From Cucumis sativus (lineage: Eukaryota; Streptophyta; Magnoliopsida; Cucurbitales; Cucurbitaceae): 64,000 nt of DNA. Both the position numbers and the translations under genes were made by a program. Below are positions 32,563 through 44,800 of the stretch, piece by piece. How positions within the stretch are numbered: position 1 is the stretch's first letter; each line of letters starts with the position of its first letter. The notes under the pieces were generated by a model. That model had not been told where the DNA came from and searched no databases. It saw nothing but the letters and a program-made list of their open reading frames with translations. The stretch covers positions 9,672,001 through 9,736,000 of the forward strand of contig NC_026658.2 of NCBI RefSeq assembly GCF_000004075.3. The letters run 5' to 3'.

Positions 32563-35500
32563 ATGCATAAGCGTTCTGGGAAGCCACAGTCCGAATCTTT
32601 TTCGAATAAGATCTATAGATTTAGAGGGGTGTTATTGCTTATCTCTCTTTCTCTTTTCTTAATCGCTTTTGTTCTTTATCTCATGCCGGCCCGTGAGGAT
32701 TACTCTTTCAACCACCGCAAAGTTTCCCCTGATCATAAGTCGTCTTCCTCTTCCAAGACCTCTTTTGCTGTTATTTTCGATGCTGGTAGCTCTGGGAGTC
32801 GTGTCCATGTCTTTTGCTTTGATCATAATCTCGATCTCCTCCCCGTTGGCAAGGATATCGAACTTTTCTTACAAGTACTAATCTTTGTCTCCTTTTCTAT
32901 CTACATTTTCGCTGATTGTTCTTTTTAGTTCTATTTCTTTCTACATGGGTTGTGCTGATTTTTTGTTTGTGTTTGTTTACTTCTTCTTCTTTAGCTTAAA
33001 CCAGGACTGAGTGCATATGCTGACAGCCCCAAGGATGCGGCAGCCTCTCTAATTTCCCTTTTGGACAAAGCTCAAGATGTGGTTCCAAAAGGGCTGCGCC
33101 CAATGACTCCTGTTAGAGTTGGGGTTCGTTGATCTTCCTTGAAATTTTCGAACTCTGTTGTTTTGGAGATGCTATGTCAATGTCACTTATTGAAATTGGT
33201 TTTGCATTTCAATGCAGGCAACTGCTGGCTTGAGGGCCTTGAAAGGTGATGCATCTGATAGAATTTTGCAGGCGGTAATGTTCTTTTCTTGTTCTTTGGA
33301 AGCAATTTTATGTTCTCTTATCTCTTGCTAATAGATGCAAGGTTGTATGTTCTTTAAGGTTAGGGATCTCCTGAGAGACAAAAGCGAACTCAGGTTGGAA
33401 GGAGATGCTGTGTCTGTCATTGATGGAACTCAAGAAGGTTCTTATCTTTGGGTATGTTTATTATTTGCTGTCATGCACTTTGAACTTTGTATTTAAGTCT
33501 GGGCTTCAGCTGCAAAATGCATGTTATTCGTTGTACAATAGTGTAATGATGTGATGTTCTTGCTAATTGTGCTCTTTCCCCCTCTAAGTGAAAGAATATA
33601 AGGCCTTTCAGATAAACTATCATGCTTGCCACTCAAATATATTGCTTACTCTTCAGCCTTCTATAAGAAAAACCCCATTTTTGTACGATGGTCCGAAGTT
33701 CGGTTTTCTGTTTAAAATCCTACAAATATTCAAAGCTTAGGATCTGCTGTTCTCTCTAGCCCGCACCTTACTTTTTCTTAGTCGAGGATGGAGTTCACAT
33801 GTTTGTAGTAGTTCGGATTTAGCCTAGGTGCTGGAATAGCATTATGGGTGAGCTTGGATAACAGAATGGGGTCATGGAACTTGGCAATACAATGGAATAT
33901 GAAGAGGTTGTCAATGTGTTAAACATCATGAAGGAGTTGAGCACAATTTGAGACAGAAATTTGTTCAGTTGGAGATTGTTAATGCATGCCTGTATTTCTA
34001 ATCAGAATAGTTGTTGAGATTTTGAATGATGTTCTCATCCATCTATTAACATATTAGAAGCTTGTTTATCTTTTTCCAGGTGACGTTAAACTATCTGCTT
34101 GGGAACTTGGGTAAGAAGTATTCAGATACAGTCGGAGTTGTAGATCTTGGAGGAGGATCTGTTCAAATGGCATATGCTATCTCAGAAAATGATGCTGCTC
34201 GATTATCAGAGGCAGAGGGTGCATACGTAAAAAAGATGTATCTGAAGGGAGCAACTTATTATCTCTATGTTCACAGGTATCCATTCTACTTCCTCATCTT
34301 ATTTGATTTTACCGGTTAGCAAATTTTAGGCACGGGTATACAACTTGTTGAATCTCACTCAAGGCTAAGGCTCTGGCAAATGCTTCTAATTTTCCTGTCC
34401 TATTTTTGAAGTCCTTTTGTATCAATAATACTCTGTATTTTGTCTTGGATGTCCCATGGCTGGTGATGCTTTAGACTTTATTTTGATTGTTGTTTAGACT
34501 TGGCCTTATTTGGCTGTTGGTTTTCTGAATTACAGTTATTTGCATTATGGGTTACTAGCTGCCCGAGCGGAGGTTTTGAGTGTTTCTGAAGATTCTAGCA
34601 ATGATTGCATCCTATCTGGCTACGAAGGTTTGTTTTTCTTTTCTTCTTTTCCACGTGATAAATGTTTTTTGCAATCACCATTTTTCTAAAAAGAAAAAAT
34701 CGTGAGGGAAAGTATTATGGTTGTCTATTAAATCATCTCTCTTATAATTGACAAAATAACACATTTTTTTTTTCATAGAGTTATCAGGGAAAGACTGAAA
34801 GTTTGTTTTTCGTATTGAAGAAACATAATAAAAATAATTGATAAAACAATACATCTTTGAATCTGAAAAACGTGAGGAAGCCAATTGTTTGAAATTTGTT
34901 CTTTCTTTGCATCTGACTGTTGGAGAAATTCTCTGATAAGATAAAAAAGAATCCATAAGAAATAGAAAAGGTAAAACAGTACGAACCTCCAAGCATTTGA
35001 GGTTCTTAAAAACCTCCTGTATTGAGTATTCTCTGTCAAGCTTAAATCAACTAAACCAATTCCAGCCTTTGTCCTTTCTCGCTCACTCTATTTGTAACAA
35101 ATTATTACCTTTCTCGACCTTTTGGCTAAGATCAAGTGTGGATCAAAATTACTTTTGTCATAATCAAATTCACTCTTAAATATGCTTTAATTGCTCAAAA
35201 TTTATTTAATGTTTAGTTTTCATGTTTATTTATTAACACGAACACATACTTAGTTTTGGAGAATTCAAGAGCTTTTTATATCTCTCAACACCTATAAGAC
35301 TTATATCCAAAAACGAACCCTCCATCTATCATAATTGAAGTCCCAGCTCGTTATATGGGGTTTCACATCTTTACATTTTGGGCTAAATGCAAAGCCTTTT
35401 CTTACACACTCTCTTTTGCCTACACGCTTGTACGATTTGAGGTTGATGGAAATTTCCAATGTGGTTCTTATTGTTATAGGTTATTATCTTCATTTGAATA

Positions 35501-36307
35501 ATTTTGATCTTCTTTACTATTTTTCTGGATATCAAAATGGAGGTTTGGACTAAGTATTCTCAATGCCTTCGTTCTCTAGGAGAATACCATTATGGGGGAA
35601 AGGACTACAAAGCATCGGCATCTTCATCAGGGTCTAACTTGAATGGATGCAGGAGCACGGTTTTGAAGGCTCTCAAGGTTAACGAATCCACTTGTACTCA
35701 CATGAAGTGCACTTTTGGCGGTGTTTGGAATGGCGGAGGAGGAGATGGCCAGAAGAATCTCTTCGTTGCTTCATTTTTCTTTGACAGGGCAGCTGAGGTA
35801 AGATCCGATCATCAATGATGTTTGACTTGCAGTGAGGGTGTTTGGATATTCTTGTACTTTGTTTTTGGACGAAACACTGATGAACCAGGTAAATGTGTAG
35901 GCTGGTTTTGCTGATCCCAATGAGCCGGTTGCTATAGTTCGCCCGGCAGACTTCAACGATGCAGCAAAGCAGGCATGCCAAATTAAAGTTGAGGATGCCA
36001 GTACATATCCCCATGTCGAGAAGGATAACCTGCCGTATTTGTGTATGGATCTTGTGTATCAGTACACACTACTCGTAGATGGATTTGGTAGGTTGCATTG
36101 GCATATATGTTAATTTAATACATATAGCAAACAAATGATCGATATAACTAACGCTGGTGTACCTGTGTTTGTTTAATTTGGTTGGGTGTAGGGTTGGATC
36201 CATGGCAAGAGATCACATTGGTGAAGAAGGTTAAATATCAGAACTCCTTGGTTGAAGCAGCATGGCCTCTAGGTAGCGCCATCGAAGCTGTCTCGTCGTT
36301 AGTGTAA
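32563..36307 (+). CDS. APY1: Apyrase (GDA1/CD39 nucleoside triphosphate diphosphohydrolase), 9 exons, 466 aa
   Basis: Hydrolyses NTPs and NDPs to NMP; plant APY1/2-type enzymes work in the Golgi and possibly outside the cell. Exons: 32563-32874, 32995-33123, 33218-33274, 33359-33451, 34080-34276, 34536-34627, 35580-35797, 35901-36087, 36192-36307; all GT-AG, total 1401 nt. A type II membrane anchor lies at 22-42. Apyrase conserved regions are in order: ACR1 [13 protein letters not shown] (72-84), ACR2 GATAGLRAL (147-155), ACR3 around [13 protein letters not shown] (193-205) and ACR4 [13 protein letters not shown] (217-229). The C-terminal half has the cysteine-rich [11 protein letters not shown] region. 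Length is close to Arabidopsis APY1 (471 aa). The frame is open upstream to 32419 but the codon there is TTG, so the first [12 protein letters not shown], is taken. Assignment to APY1 versus APY2 is not possible from sequence alone. Confidence 0.93.
34628..35579 (+). other. Sixth intron of the apyrase gene
   Basis: A 952-bp intron, long for this gene apart from the 628-bp fourth intron. It carries the U2 fragment and AT-rich DNA. The minus-strand frames 34675-35039 have no recognisable similarity. Confidence 0.8.
35106..35139 (+). pseudogene. 5' fragment of U2 snRNA inside an apyrase intron
   Basis: TACCTTTCTCGACCTTTTGG followed by CTAAGATCAAGTGT matches the first ~35 nt of U2 spliceosomal RNA with one mismatch (GACC for GGCC). 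The match stops before the branch-point recognition stretch GTAGTA, replaced by GGATCAAAATT. No plant snRNA upstream element or TATA arrangement is seen, so this is a truncated retro-copy, not a gene. It sits in the intron 34628-35579, in the same direction as the host gene. Confidence 0.85.
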
Positions 36308-37286
36308 AACGTTGTTTGGTGGATCCATCCATTGGAAACTAGAGTGGAGCTCTTGTTTGTTAGTGAGGCGTTGATTTGTCGATGGGAGGAGGTAATAGGG
36401 AAAGTTTCATTTAGATTGGATTTAAGAATTTGAATTTTGGTTGGGTTGTTGGGAATAATTGGAATGTAACGATGGAATCACAATTTTTGTGTAATAACTC
36501 ACGTACTATGCCAATTTTATACAAGTTGATAGAGAGCCATTCTTTTACCAAAAGTTCCAATCTCCACCTCGATCGTGTCCAACAATTTTGGGTTGGAAGG
36601 CTGAAATCACAAGACAATAATATGGGGGAAATTGACGTTTTTGACTCACAAAACTTATTCTCAATTCAAAACTAACCTCATCTTTATATTTATAAATCAC
36701 ATGCCTTTGAAAAATGTAATGGAAATCATGTTTACGAAGGTTTCAATAGAACATACAAAAATTCTTTTGAAAATATTTTAAAGGACCACTGAACTTTCTT
36801 TTGCAGATTTGTTTGTCTGTTGTGGAGCCAACACTTTGTGAGAGTCAATCCCACTCACCCGTTTCTACAATTTGACCTAGTTGGTCAACTCCACGGACTT
36901 AGTGATGTCTTTTCTAAACAACAAAGATGTAGCCACATGGAAAATAATGTTGTTACCTATGTTGGTGTACTGTATGTGTATATTTAATTCCTCATGATGT
37001 GTCATTGATTCAAGATCATTGCATGCAAAATGCTTCTCATGAATCTCTTCATTACGTGAGTGGACATGATCATTGTATGCAAAATGCTTCCATTGTCCTC
37101 ATCACATACTTCTAAGCCCTTGCGGTACAAGTTTTCCTATTGGTTGCACAAGTAGAAGCGAAACAATAGATTTTCCTAGATGATCCATGATTGAACACAG
37201 AGAATTGCTATGAAAGCTTAGTTCTAGAGTCTACCTCTCAATTAGGCGATATAAAAGAGTAAACTATACATAATGTAAGTATAAGC
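36308..37286. other. Apyrase 3' region and intergenic DNA
   Basis: The first ~200 bp should be the apyrase 3' untranslated region. Two similar words, GATCATTGCATGCAAAATGC and TGATCATTGTATGCAAAATG, about 55 bp apart near 37015 and 37070, mark a small tandem duplication. No gene recognised. Confidence 0.5.
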
Positions 37287-37290
37287 TACG

Positions 37291-38128
37291 TGTCACGTGG
37301 TTATTTTAATCACAAAACCAACGTGCGGCACAAAGGTGTTGGGGTTGCACCAATGTAAGCCTAAGAGTAATTGGACTTGTTGGAACAAACTAAGGAAGAA
37401 GGAAATCCGTAGGTAAGAATGAGGCAAAGAGTTGTAGACAAGGTGTTTGATAAAATGCTTAAGAGAGCTTTGTTGATGAATTCCCAAGGATTCTGTGTTG
37501 TTTGTACAAATGGACCCCTTTGGGGTATTTATAGAAGTATACAACCTATTTACAAGCCCTAAACCGCCTTACAAGGTCGGCAAAAGCAATCTGGAACATT
37601 CCCGAGCGCTCATGACACTGTCCAGAAGCTTCTGGAGGCGTCTGGGGCCGTCTGGCGCGCGCGCGTCTGCGTGCGTCTGGCACGCGCGCGCCTTCGCGCG
37701 TGTTCGCGAGCCTTCCCGGCCGCTCGCGATTCTTCTGGAACCTTCGAGAGGTTCCCGGATGCTTCTCCGCGCGCTCCGTGCGCTCCGTGTCCGCTTCCCG
37801 CGCGCGCTAGTGTAGCGCGCACGTCCGACTGGCCTTGCGCGCGTGTCCATGCCGCGCGCGCCCATCTGCCGCGCGCGCCCATCTGCCGTGCGCGCCCATC
37901 TGCCGTGCGCGTCCGCTTGTCTGCCTGCCGCCCTTGCACGCGCGCGCCCATGTCATGACAGGGCCGCGCGCCCCAGTCTACTGTACATTGGCGTGTCATA
38001 GGCTTGGCGTGAACCTGTTCCTCTTCCTTGGGTCTTTGGACTGCTTGGGACTTGGTTGGCTCCTCTTGGGCAATGCTAAGGAGCCTTAATTTGCGAAAAA
38101 TTTGTTGGGTCATTTTTGGGGCGTGACA
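37291..38128 (-). mobile_element. Solo LTR (838 bp) with an exceptionally GC-rich U3
   Basis: Ends are TGTCACG at 37291 and CGTGACA at 38128, a 7-bp terminal inverted repeat of TG..CA type, flanked by TACG on both sides (37287-37290 and 38129-38132). The minus strand begins TGTCACGCCCC, as many plant LTRs do. Read on that strand, a TATA box CTATAAATACC lies near 37535, about 590 bp in, giving a long U3 and short R-U5. The U3 core at 37610-37960 is packed with GCGCGC runs and includes a 17-bp tandem repeat (37851-37918). No gag-pol is next to it. The long frames on both strands across it are composition artefacts. Confidence 0.75.
37851..37918 (+). repeat. 17-bp tandem repeat, 4 units, GC-rich
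   Basis: Units at 37851, 37868, 37885 and 37902 follow GCCGCGCGCGCCCATCT; the third has a T in place of a C and the fourth has diverged at its end. It lies inside the U3 of the solo LTR. Confidence 0.85.
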
Positions 38129-38132
38129 TACG

Positions 38133-39430
38133 TCTACCTATGCATGTGCATTAGAGAACTATGTAAAGGTGATTTAATGAAGGTGGTTGAGATGGTATAA
38201 GCGTGAACTAACTTGTATCAAAGAAGAGGTGAAAGAATGTCTAATACTACTTGACGATTAAGCTACATGAAAGCCTTGATGCTATATAACTTGATTAACT
38301 AGTTTATGATTAAAGTGAGCTCCTCTTAGAGTTTTTAAACGCCACACTTGGTGACCTTTCGGAATTCAAATGACTAAGTCTAGCTAAACAAGGTATATCT
38401 AAAACTGTTAACTTATAAGACTTATAGAACTTCACGTTTAAGGGCAACAGCCTTATCCACACTTGTTGATCTTCTTTTGGGATACAAATGGTGGAAATTA
38501 TCTCGCCAAGGTAGAGTTTGTCTCCAAACTCTTCCTTGCACGCGTTAGTCATATCCTTGCTACTTGTCCTCTCAGGTAGTTTGTGATATACATTGGTCAA
38601 GAAATGAAAATAACTCAACTAACACGATAAGAATTATAAGCAAAGTTTCTTATCAAGAACATATCACAAACCTAAATTGCAAATAACACAAGGACAGATA
38701 AACAATAAAGACATGGATGGATTGAAAAGGTATAAGTATACATTATATTAAAGAATGTAAACCTTCGGTCACTGTACAATATGAACATACAAAATAAAGA
38801 AATACAAAAATGAAAAGACATTACAAGTTAGGGGGAGATGGGAGATGTGATCCTCTTCACTAAGACTACAAACTTTCACGTTACAATCTGACCTGAGAAG
38901 ATGAAAAGAAACTTTATAGACGGTGGAAAGGCTACTCCTTCCCATAAAATCTCGAGGATTCTACCCACCTCTTTAGGTGGGCAGGTGATCCACTAAGAGC
39001 TCCCTTAAGCGACTCATTCAAGTCTTTATGGCCCCATACAAGCATGCTTTTTAGTAAGGATAGAGTTTCCTTTTTATAGGCAAATTTAGGCGGAAAATCT
39101 AATCTTCTGAACATGTAAGGGCAGAACGCTGCCTTTGTCGTCAAGTCACATCAACTTTGTCTCCATCTACCACTTTTGTCTTTTAGTGAATCCCTTCTTG
39201 CTTAGCCTTCGCGCGAGTTCTTTTATGATTCACCAACTTCTTCTTTTGTTAATAATTTTGCATTTAGACACTAAAAACGAGGTAAAACAAGCATAATGCT
39301 TATGTAAGTGTATTTCTAAATATTTGTGCATTTACAATATAAGCTACATGTTTTGATACACATATCATGTATTTTGGTCCCATTATTCTACCTAAAAGTC
39401 CATAATAACTTGTATTTCTACAAGTTATCA
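38133..39430 (-). repeat. LTR-like block on the minus strand (left edge undefined)
   Basis: The right edge at 39430, read on the minus strand, is TGATAACTTGTAGAAATACA, followed by AGTTATTATGG. TAACTTGTAGAAATACAAGTTA is an inverted repeat often seen at the start of plant Ty3-type LTRs. A TATA box CTATAAAAAGG on the same strand lies near 39080. Downstream of it is R-U5-like, less AT-rich DNA to about 38880. No second LTR, target duplication or open polyprotein frame was found, so it is a solo or truncated LTR. Confidence 0.5.
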
Positions 39431-40310
39431 ACCACTCACAAATAAGTTAGTTTCTTTTGCCTACTCCTTAGCCCTAAACCTTCTTGCACTACTTGTCGAA
39501 TTAAAGCTTTTGAAATTCTCTGGAAATCGTAGGATTTCTCTTAATTCTTTCTTAGATGATCATAAAGTAAAAGCAGCTTCAAAATGGTCGAAGTTGATCT
39601 TCTATTTGTAAGCCTTTTCAGTGGCATTTTCATACAGAAATGATGACTTCAGTTCGATGGTGAGAGTCAACCATTGCCAAAATGCCTTCGCCAAAAGTAT
39701 TTCGGAATTAGTATTACTTTCAAATTCATTCAAAGTTAAAAATGCAAAAATTGAACTCCATTCTTACAAACATTTTCTCAAAGTATAGGTCTTACCATTT
39801 TTACCCGGTAAGCTGAAGCATAACAGAAAAATTAAATATGAACATTTAACATCTGAACTAATAGGAACTAAAATGCAGATTGTCAAAGTTCCACCTTGTC
39901 ATTACATAGAATAATATCCCACAATAGTTCCAAGCATCTGCGGAACACTAAATAAAAGAAGGGAAGGAATAAGTTAATATAAGAAGGGAACGTGAATAGC
40001 TGGGATAAATGAGACAAAAATTATCGTGATTAATTTCAAATTAAAAAATAAAGTTAGAAGGTAAATTACAATAAATAAAAGTTAATTTCAATAAATATAA
40101 GAAAGCGCCAAAAAGTTCATAATAGTTTCATATTTTAGGTTTACCGAACTATTTTCACTTTTTTTTTTCTTCTTTACAATCTATTCATCACCTCTTCATA
40201 TTATTAATTTTGTTATATTATTTCTTCTATATTATGGCTATTTATGTAAGTATTTACCAATTTCTTCATTTTCTCTTTCAAAATTTCTTTATTCTTCTTC
40301 CTTATTTCTT
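39431..40310. other. Intergenic stretch
   Basis: No gene recognised. The composition shifts from mixed to AT-rich after about 40000. Confidence 0.4.
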
Positions 40311-40319
40311 TTTTTTTTT

Positions 40320-40530
40320 TTTTGTACAAGACCTAAATGATATTGGTATAGGATCAACGATCATGTACCAATATTTAAACGGTCAATAATTTTCTATCCG
40401 AGATAGACCACTATCACTAATAGATCATTTTGATTTGGTATAAAATTGTTTAGACTTGTTATGAAATCATTTAGATTAGGTAGAAGAGTATAAGATTGTT
40501 TAGGTTTGATAGAAGAGTATAAGATGGCTG
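40320..40530. repeat. Member of the dispersed GATCATTTAGATT-type repeat family
   Basis: Contains GATCATGTACCAATATTTAAACGG, TCATTTAGATTAGG, and TTGTTTAGGTTTGATAGAAGAGTATAAGA together with a near copy ending in TTAGGTAGAAGAGTATAAGA. The words match those at 14560-14880 and 57950-58390, including the C/T-rich DNA on its left. It lies about 350 bp upstream of the RTL2 start. Confidence 0.5.
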
Positions 40531-40883
40531 GTGAGAGATGGTATTGTGTAGGTGTGTGACTAATTAATCACTAACTTTTGTTGTATGTGTAAAAGAAAAA
40601 GCACATAAATAAACTATAAAAGAAAAAGATATATGGTATAGATTAATAAAAGATTTAAAAATGGTAGGAAAGAAAGGGACGGGATGGGCTTCAACGGGGT
40701 TCCCAAATATGGTCTACACTTTCCTTTTCTCCCAATTTCCCTCTACGTAAACCCTAGAAAAACCCTTTTTCTTTCCCTTCACTCCTCCATTCTTCTCACT
40801 CTCACCTTCCTCAACCATTCCTAAATCCATCCATCTCCTCTCATTATTGCTTCCACACCTTGTTTGATTTTCTACTTTCTTCT

Positions 40884-42787
40884 ATGGAATCCTCCGTCAT
40901 TGCCCTTGAGCGCATTCTTTCCTATAACTTTAACAACAAGAGTCTCTTAGAAGAAGCCCTCACTCACCCCTCTTACTCTGCCTCTGCCTCCTATGAGCGT
41001 CTTGAGTTTGTCGGCGATTCAGCTATTGGCCTTGCTATTACTAATTACTTTTTTCTCGCTTCTCCTCACCTCCATCAAGGCCATCTCTCTTTACTTAGAG
41101 CTGCTAATGTTAGCACTGAGAAGCTTGCTCGTGTTGCAGTCACCCATGGATTGTATAACTATGTTAGGCGCGATTCACCTGCTATGGATGTTAAGGTCTT
41201 CAAATTAACCTTCACTTCTCCTTTGTTCCTAAAAATCTTCTTTTTTTTTTCTTTTTTTTTTTGCCCTGTTTTAACTTCATGTCTGTATTTTTTTTATTGT
41301 TCAGGTTAAAGAGTTTGTTGATTCTGTTGCCCTAGAAGGTAGCTCCGTTCATTATGGTAGGTTGATGAAGGCTCCTAAAGTTCTTGCTGACATTGTGGAA
41401 TCAGTGGCTGGTGCTGTCTATGTAGATGTTAATTTTGATCTTCAAAAACTATGGGTGGTAAGTTCTTAGTTACATTTGAAGTATGACTATTGTTACTTTA
41501 TTAGCTGGGCACCAATTAGTTTTCTTTTCGTCTTCAATCTTTTGTAGATTATTAGGGGTTTGCTAGAGCCTATCTATACTCTTGAAGAGTTACAAGTAGA
41601 GCCCCAACCTGTAACTGTACTCTTTCAAGTTTGCCAAAGAAATGGAAAGCAGGTTGATATTAAGCATTGGAAAAACGGATCCAATAGCATCGCGAGTGTC
41701 TATGTTGATGGTAAATTTGTTGCTTCCGGCTCTTCAATGCAAAAAGAAATCGCAAGGCTCAATGCTGCCAGAGAAGCTCTCATCAAATTGTCGGATTCTA
41801 TGGATACCAGAATTAAAACATTTGTAACTATTGATGGTATCGATGAATCGTTTGAGATTGAAGGGGCAAAGCAGAAGCTACATGATGTTTGTTCCAAGAG
41901 AAAGTGGCAGAAACCAAATTACAGGTATATATTTTTATTGTATGATATTTGAGATGTTGCATACTTGCATTGTTTTGGACTCTGAATTAGGAGGTAGTTT
42001 TTATGTTGTAGTTGTCTCTTTTTCATTTAAAAGCATGCACCTTCACTTATATATTTGCTTTCTAACCAAGTAGGATGCTGAATTTTTCAGTAATTTATAA
42101 TGAAATGCATTTTTTTTCTCTAAAGTCTGCCTGCTTCAATTGTAACCTTGTATCTTCATCGAACTATTTTCATTCTTTCTGTTCATTGTAAAAGTTGCAG
42201 CATTTTTTAAATTTAAGATTCATTTCACTGATCAATGCTCACTTATTTTAGAGAAATTAGTTTCAGCAACGACAGTGACCTTCTCAATTAATTTTAATGT
42301 TATTATATCTGTACACTTATTTGTTTAAAACTTATTTTCTTTTGAATCTCCACCCTCTGTGCATACCTTATCAACTAAAGGCCTGTTTCCCTTCCTTTTC
42401 CATCTTACACATTGATTTTTTATGTGAATAGAACTCTTCGATATCTGTGGGGATTATCTCGAGTCGTTTTGTGCGGGTCATAAACAAAAGATAAAACTCA
42501 GAGAGATCATTTACATACCATGAAGTTATTTGACTATCTTTTTCCCTTCTCCTTGTCCTCCTTTTTCAAACGTGTTCTAGTGCTAAATACTTTATGAATT
42601 TCTTACTTGCAGTGTGGAGAAAGATCTAGGACCTTCACATGAAAGGATATTTGTTTGCTCGGTTAAAATTGCCACTTGTTATGGTACGTTCTATATTGTG
42701 GGAGATGAGAAATCAAGAGTAAAAGATGCAGAGAACTCGGCAGCCTCATTGATGATTCGTGCTTTACAGGAAAGAAAGCATCTCTAA
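40884..42787 (+). CDS. RTL2: RNase III-like protein RTL2 (RNase III domain plus two dsRNA-binding domains), 4 exons, 338 aa
   Basis: Double-stranded RNA endonuclease of the plant RNase THREE-LIKE group; Arabidopsis RTL2 trims structured and siRNA-precursor RNAs and rRNA 3' ETS. Exons 40884-41195, 41305-41457, 41548-41924, 42613-42787; GT-AG, total 1017 nt. The RNase III domain covers about 5-150 with signature ERLEFVGDSAIG (38-49); the four metal-binding acids are present: E41, D45, D133 and E136 (LADIVESVAGAVYVD). The first dsRBD is at about 174-235, ending in KEIARLNAAREAL. The second is at about 255-335, split by the last intron and ending in KDAENSAASLMIRAL. The frame opens at 40860, but the first ATG is 40884. 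It is the intact member of a tandem pair; the partner at 46303 has a frameshift. Slightly shorter than Arabidopsis RTL2 (386 aa). Confidence 0.92.
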
Positions 42788-43740
42788 TGCATATATATTT
42801 ATTCAATTTGGGTTGAATCTAACATAAGTACAGTGAGTTTATGCTTCCTGATGCCCTCATTTTCCTTAGATATCATGGAGGTAGGTATGTTGTAAATCAT
42901 GATTCTACTTGCCTTTCCTAGTGAAGTTATGGTATCTAAATGATAATTTTTTGCTATGTAAAGTTCAAACCAACCGGTTTAGGTTGTCAAGATCTGTAAA
43001 TATTATCTATCTGTTTTTATATTTAGTGCATGTTTGTGTGATTCTACCTAATAGAATAACACTTAAAATACCCCAACAATGGCTAAACAAAGACAGTACT
43101 ATGATGATCCTTAATTTATATATAAGCCAAAAAATGATTACAACAGTCACAATATAACAATAATAAAGAAAACATATCAGAACACATACCAGCCTTCTAA
43201 TATCAAGCTTGGAGACCCTTTTCGGCTACAGCAACCTTTACACCACAAAGAAGAAAAGAAATAACCTAGCTACCCTATCCCTAACTATATATATTTATAG
43301 CCCCTCCTATCTTTCATCCCAGTTGGATCGTGCATGTGTGAATAATTGGGGACCTTACAATTTGTTGGAAACAATTTTAGAATTTAGGGGCATTGTGGAT
43401 GGTTGTAATTTATAGTCTCAAATTGAAAAGTTTACTATAGTTTTATATCTTGTATGCATTGGTCTTCCATGGTTTATCCCAATGGTTTATCCAACTTTAG
43501 TGTTAACAGTTTGGAACTTTTGATTTTTAACCAACTTTAAGTATTTTGAAACCAATCATATATGTAAAATGGTAGACCTCTTCTTTGTCTTTTAACACTA
43601 TCATAGAAACAAGTATATTTCAATTATTTTCCCTTGCAAACTAGGGGACATATTATTGAATTTACAGAGCTGTTTCATGATAGACTTTTTATTTTAGTTT
43701 GAACTACAAAATGGTTCATGCACGATAATATTATGTATAA
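42788..43740. other. Stretch between RTL2 copy 1 and the GT61 pseudogene
   Basis: The first ~250 bp (with GGAGGTAGGTATGTTGTAAA) match the region after the second RTL2 copy (from about 48677). From about 43070 to 43420 there is DNA absent from the second unit, with a minus-strand TATA-like GGGGCTATAAATATATATAG near 43300, so an LTR-like insertion is likely. Its ends are not defined. Confidence 0.5.
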
Positions 43741-43744
43741 TTTT

Positions 43745-44800
43745 GTGTTTCAAATCACCAACTTTTTGTTTTTTTCTTCAATCGATTTCTTTACTTAAAT
43801 TATAGTATTTTGAAATCCAGTCAAATTTATCTTCAAATTTTGTCCATCTATATAAATAGTTCACTATCAAAGTAACCTTAGGCAAATATGGACTCAGAGT
43901 CTCTAATAATCGTATCATTTGTTTTCATATTTTTACCACAAAATAACTCTCCTTTGTCTCAATCTTACACACCAAATATTTAAGGTTTATTTCAGCCGCT
44001 AGCTTTGCAAAGAAAAAGGTAGAAGGCCAATCAAGCTCCAACGACACCAAGAACACCTTGTTCAATACCTAGCCCCATATGCCCCAACAATTGCACTACA
44101 CAGTTAACAATTGACAAAATCTTGATTCAAGTTTGACATTCTTTGTGGTGTTGTCCTCATCACTTGGAATCCAATCTCATCATCTCAACCATTTTCTCTT
44201 CGTTCATAAACCTCATTATGTCTGATGAGATATCAACATTACCATTGGTTTTTTCCACACTTACTTCACTTACATTTTTCATTTTCAAATTATAGGTTTG
44301 TCTTAGGAAACTCAGAAAATCCGACATCGAATAACCTCCGGAAATACCATTGTTATTTAATGATAAATTGTTGTGGAATTTAAGTCCTACAACAACACCT
44401 CTATTGAAGTAATAAACAACTCCATCTTCAATTGAATTTATGGCATTGTAACAAGATAAAGCTAGAGTAGTATTTTCAAACCCATTACTTTTGGTGGTTG
44501 GTAATGAGAAACCAAACCCGAGTTCCAAAAGGGTAAGAAGTGATGAACAAAGGATGGTGGTCTCGTCGAACTCGTGGAATACGTTGCTGGTGAAGCAGCA
44601 GGTGGAGAAGATGAGGATAGAAACATAATGGACGAATTGACAAAAGGGGTAAAAGGGCTTTAATTTGTTTGGTTGGAAGATTAATTGGAGTGAAGTAAGA
44701 TCTCTCGAGCTAATTTTGTCCTCTTGTCTTGCAAATGGATGAATTAAGATTGGCGAAAATTTGTTTGTTGAGAATCATTGTTGGTTTAGATGTAAAAATT
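43745..44800 (-). pseudogene. GT61 glycosyltransferase pseudogene (copy in duplicated unit 1)
   Basis: Read on the minus strand it follows the intact GT61 at 49034-50217 nearly end to end, with frameshifts and stops. The longest surviving piece (44528-44160) carries GYSMSDFLSFLRQTYNLK and FMNEEKMVEMM. Upstream, the words equivalent to ILIHPYARQEDKI and the phenylalanine-rich middle are present but shifted. The HGAGLTN region is degenerate and shortened, and the C-terminal SIFAQGYFASRAIYI part is only faintly recognisable. It cannot make a working enzyme. It is tail-to-tail with RTL2 copy 1, as in the second unit. Confidence 0.85.

Noticed and set aside
35100-35300. A functional U2 snRNA gene
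   Set aside because: Only about 34 nt match, the branch-point region and the rest of the RNA are missing, and no snRNA promoter elements were seen.
37495-38113. Several long frames on both strands rich in Arg, Ala and Pro
   Set aside because: They arise from GC-rich, stop-poor DNA inside a solo LTR; all frames look alike and none resembles a protein family.
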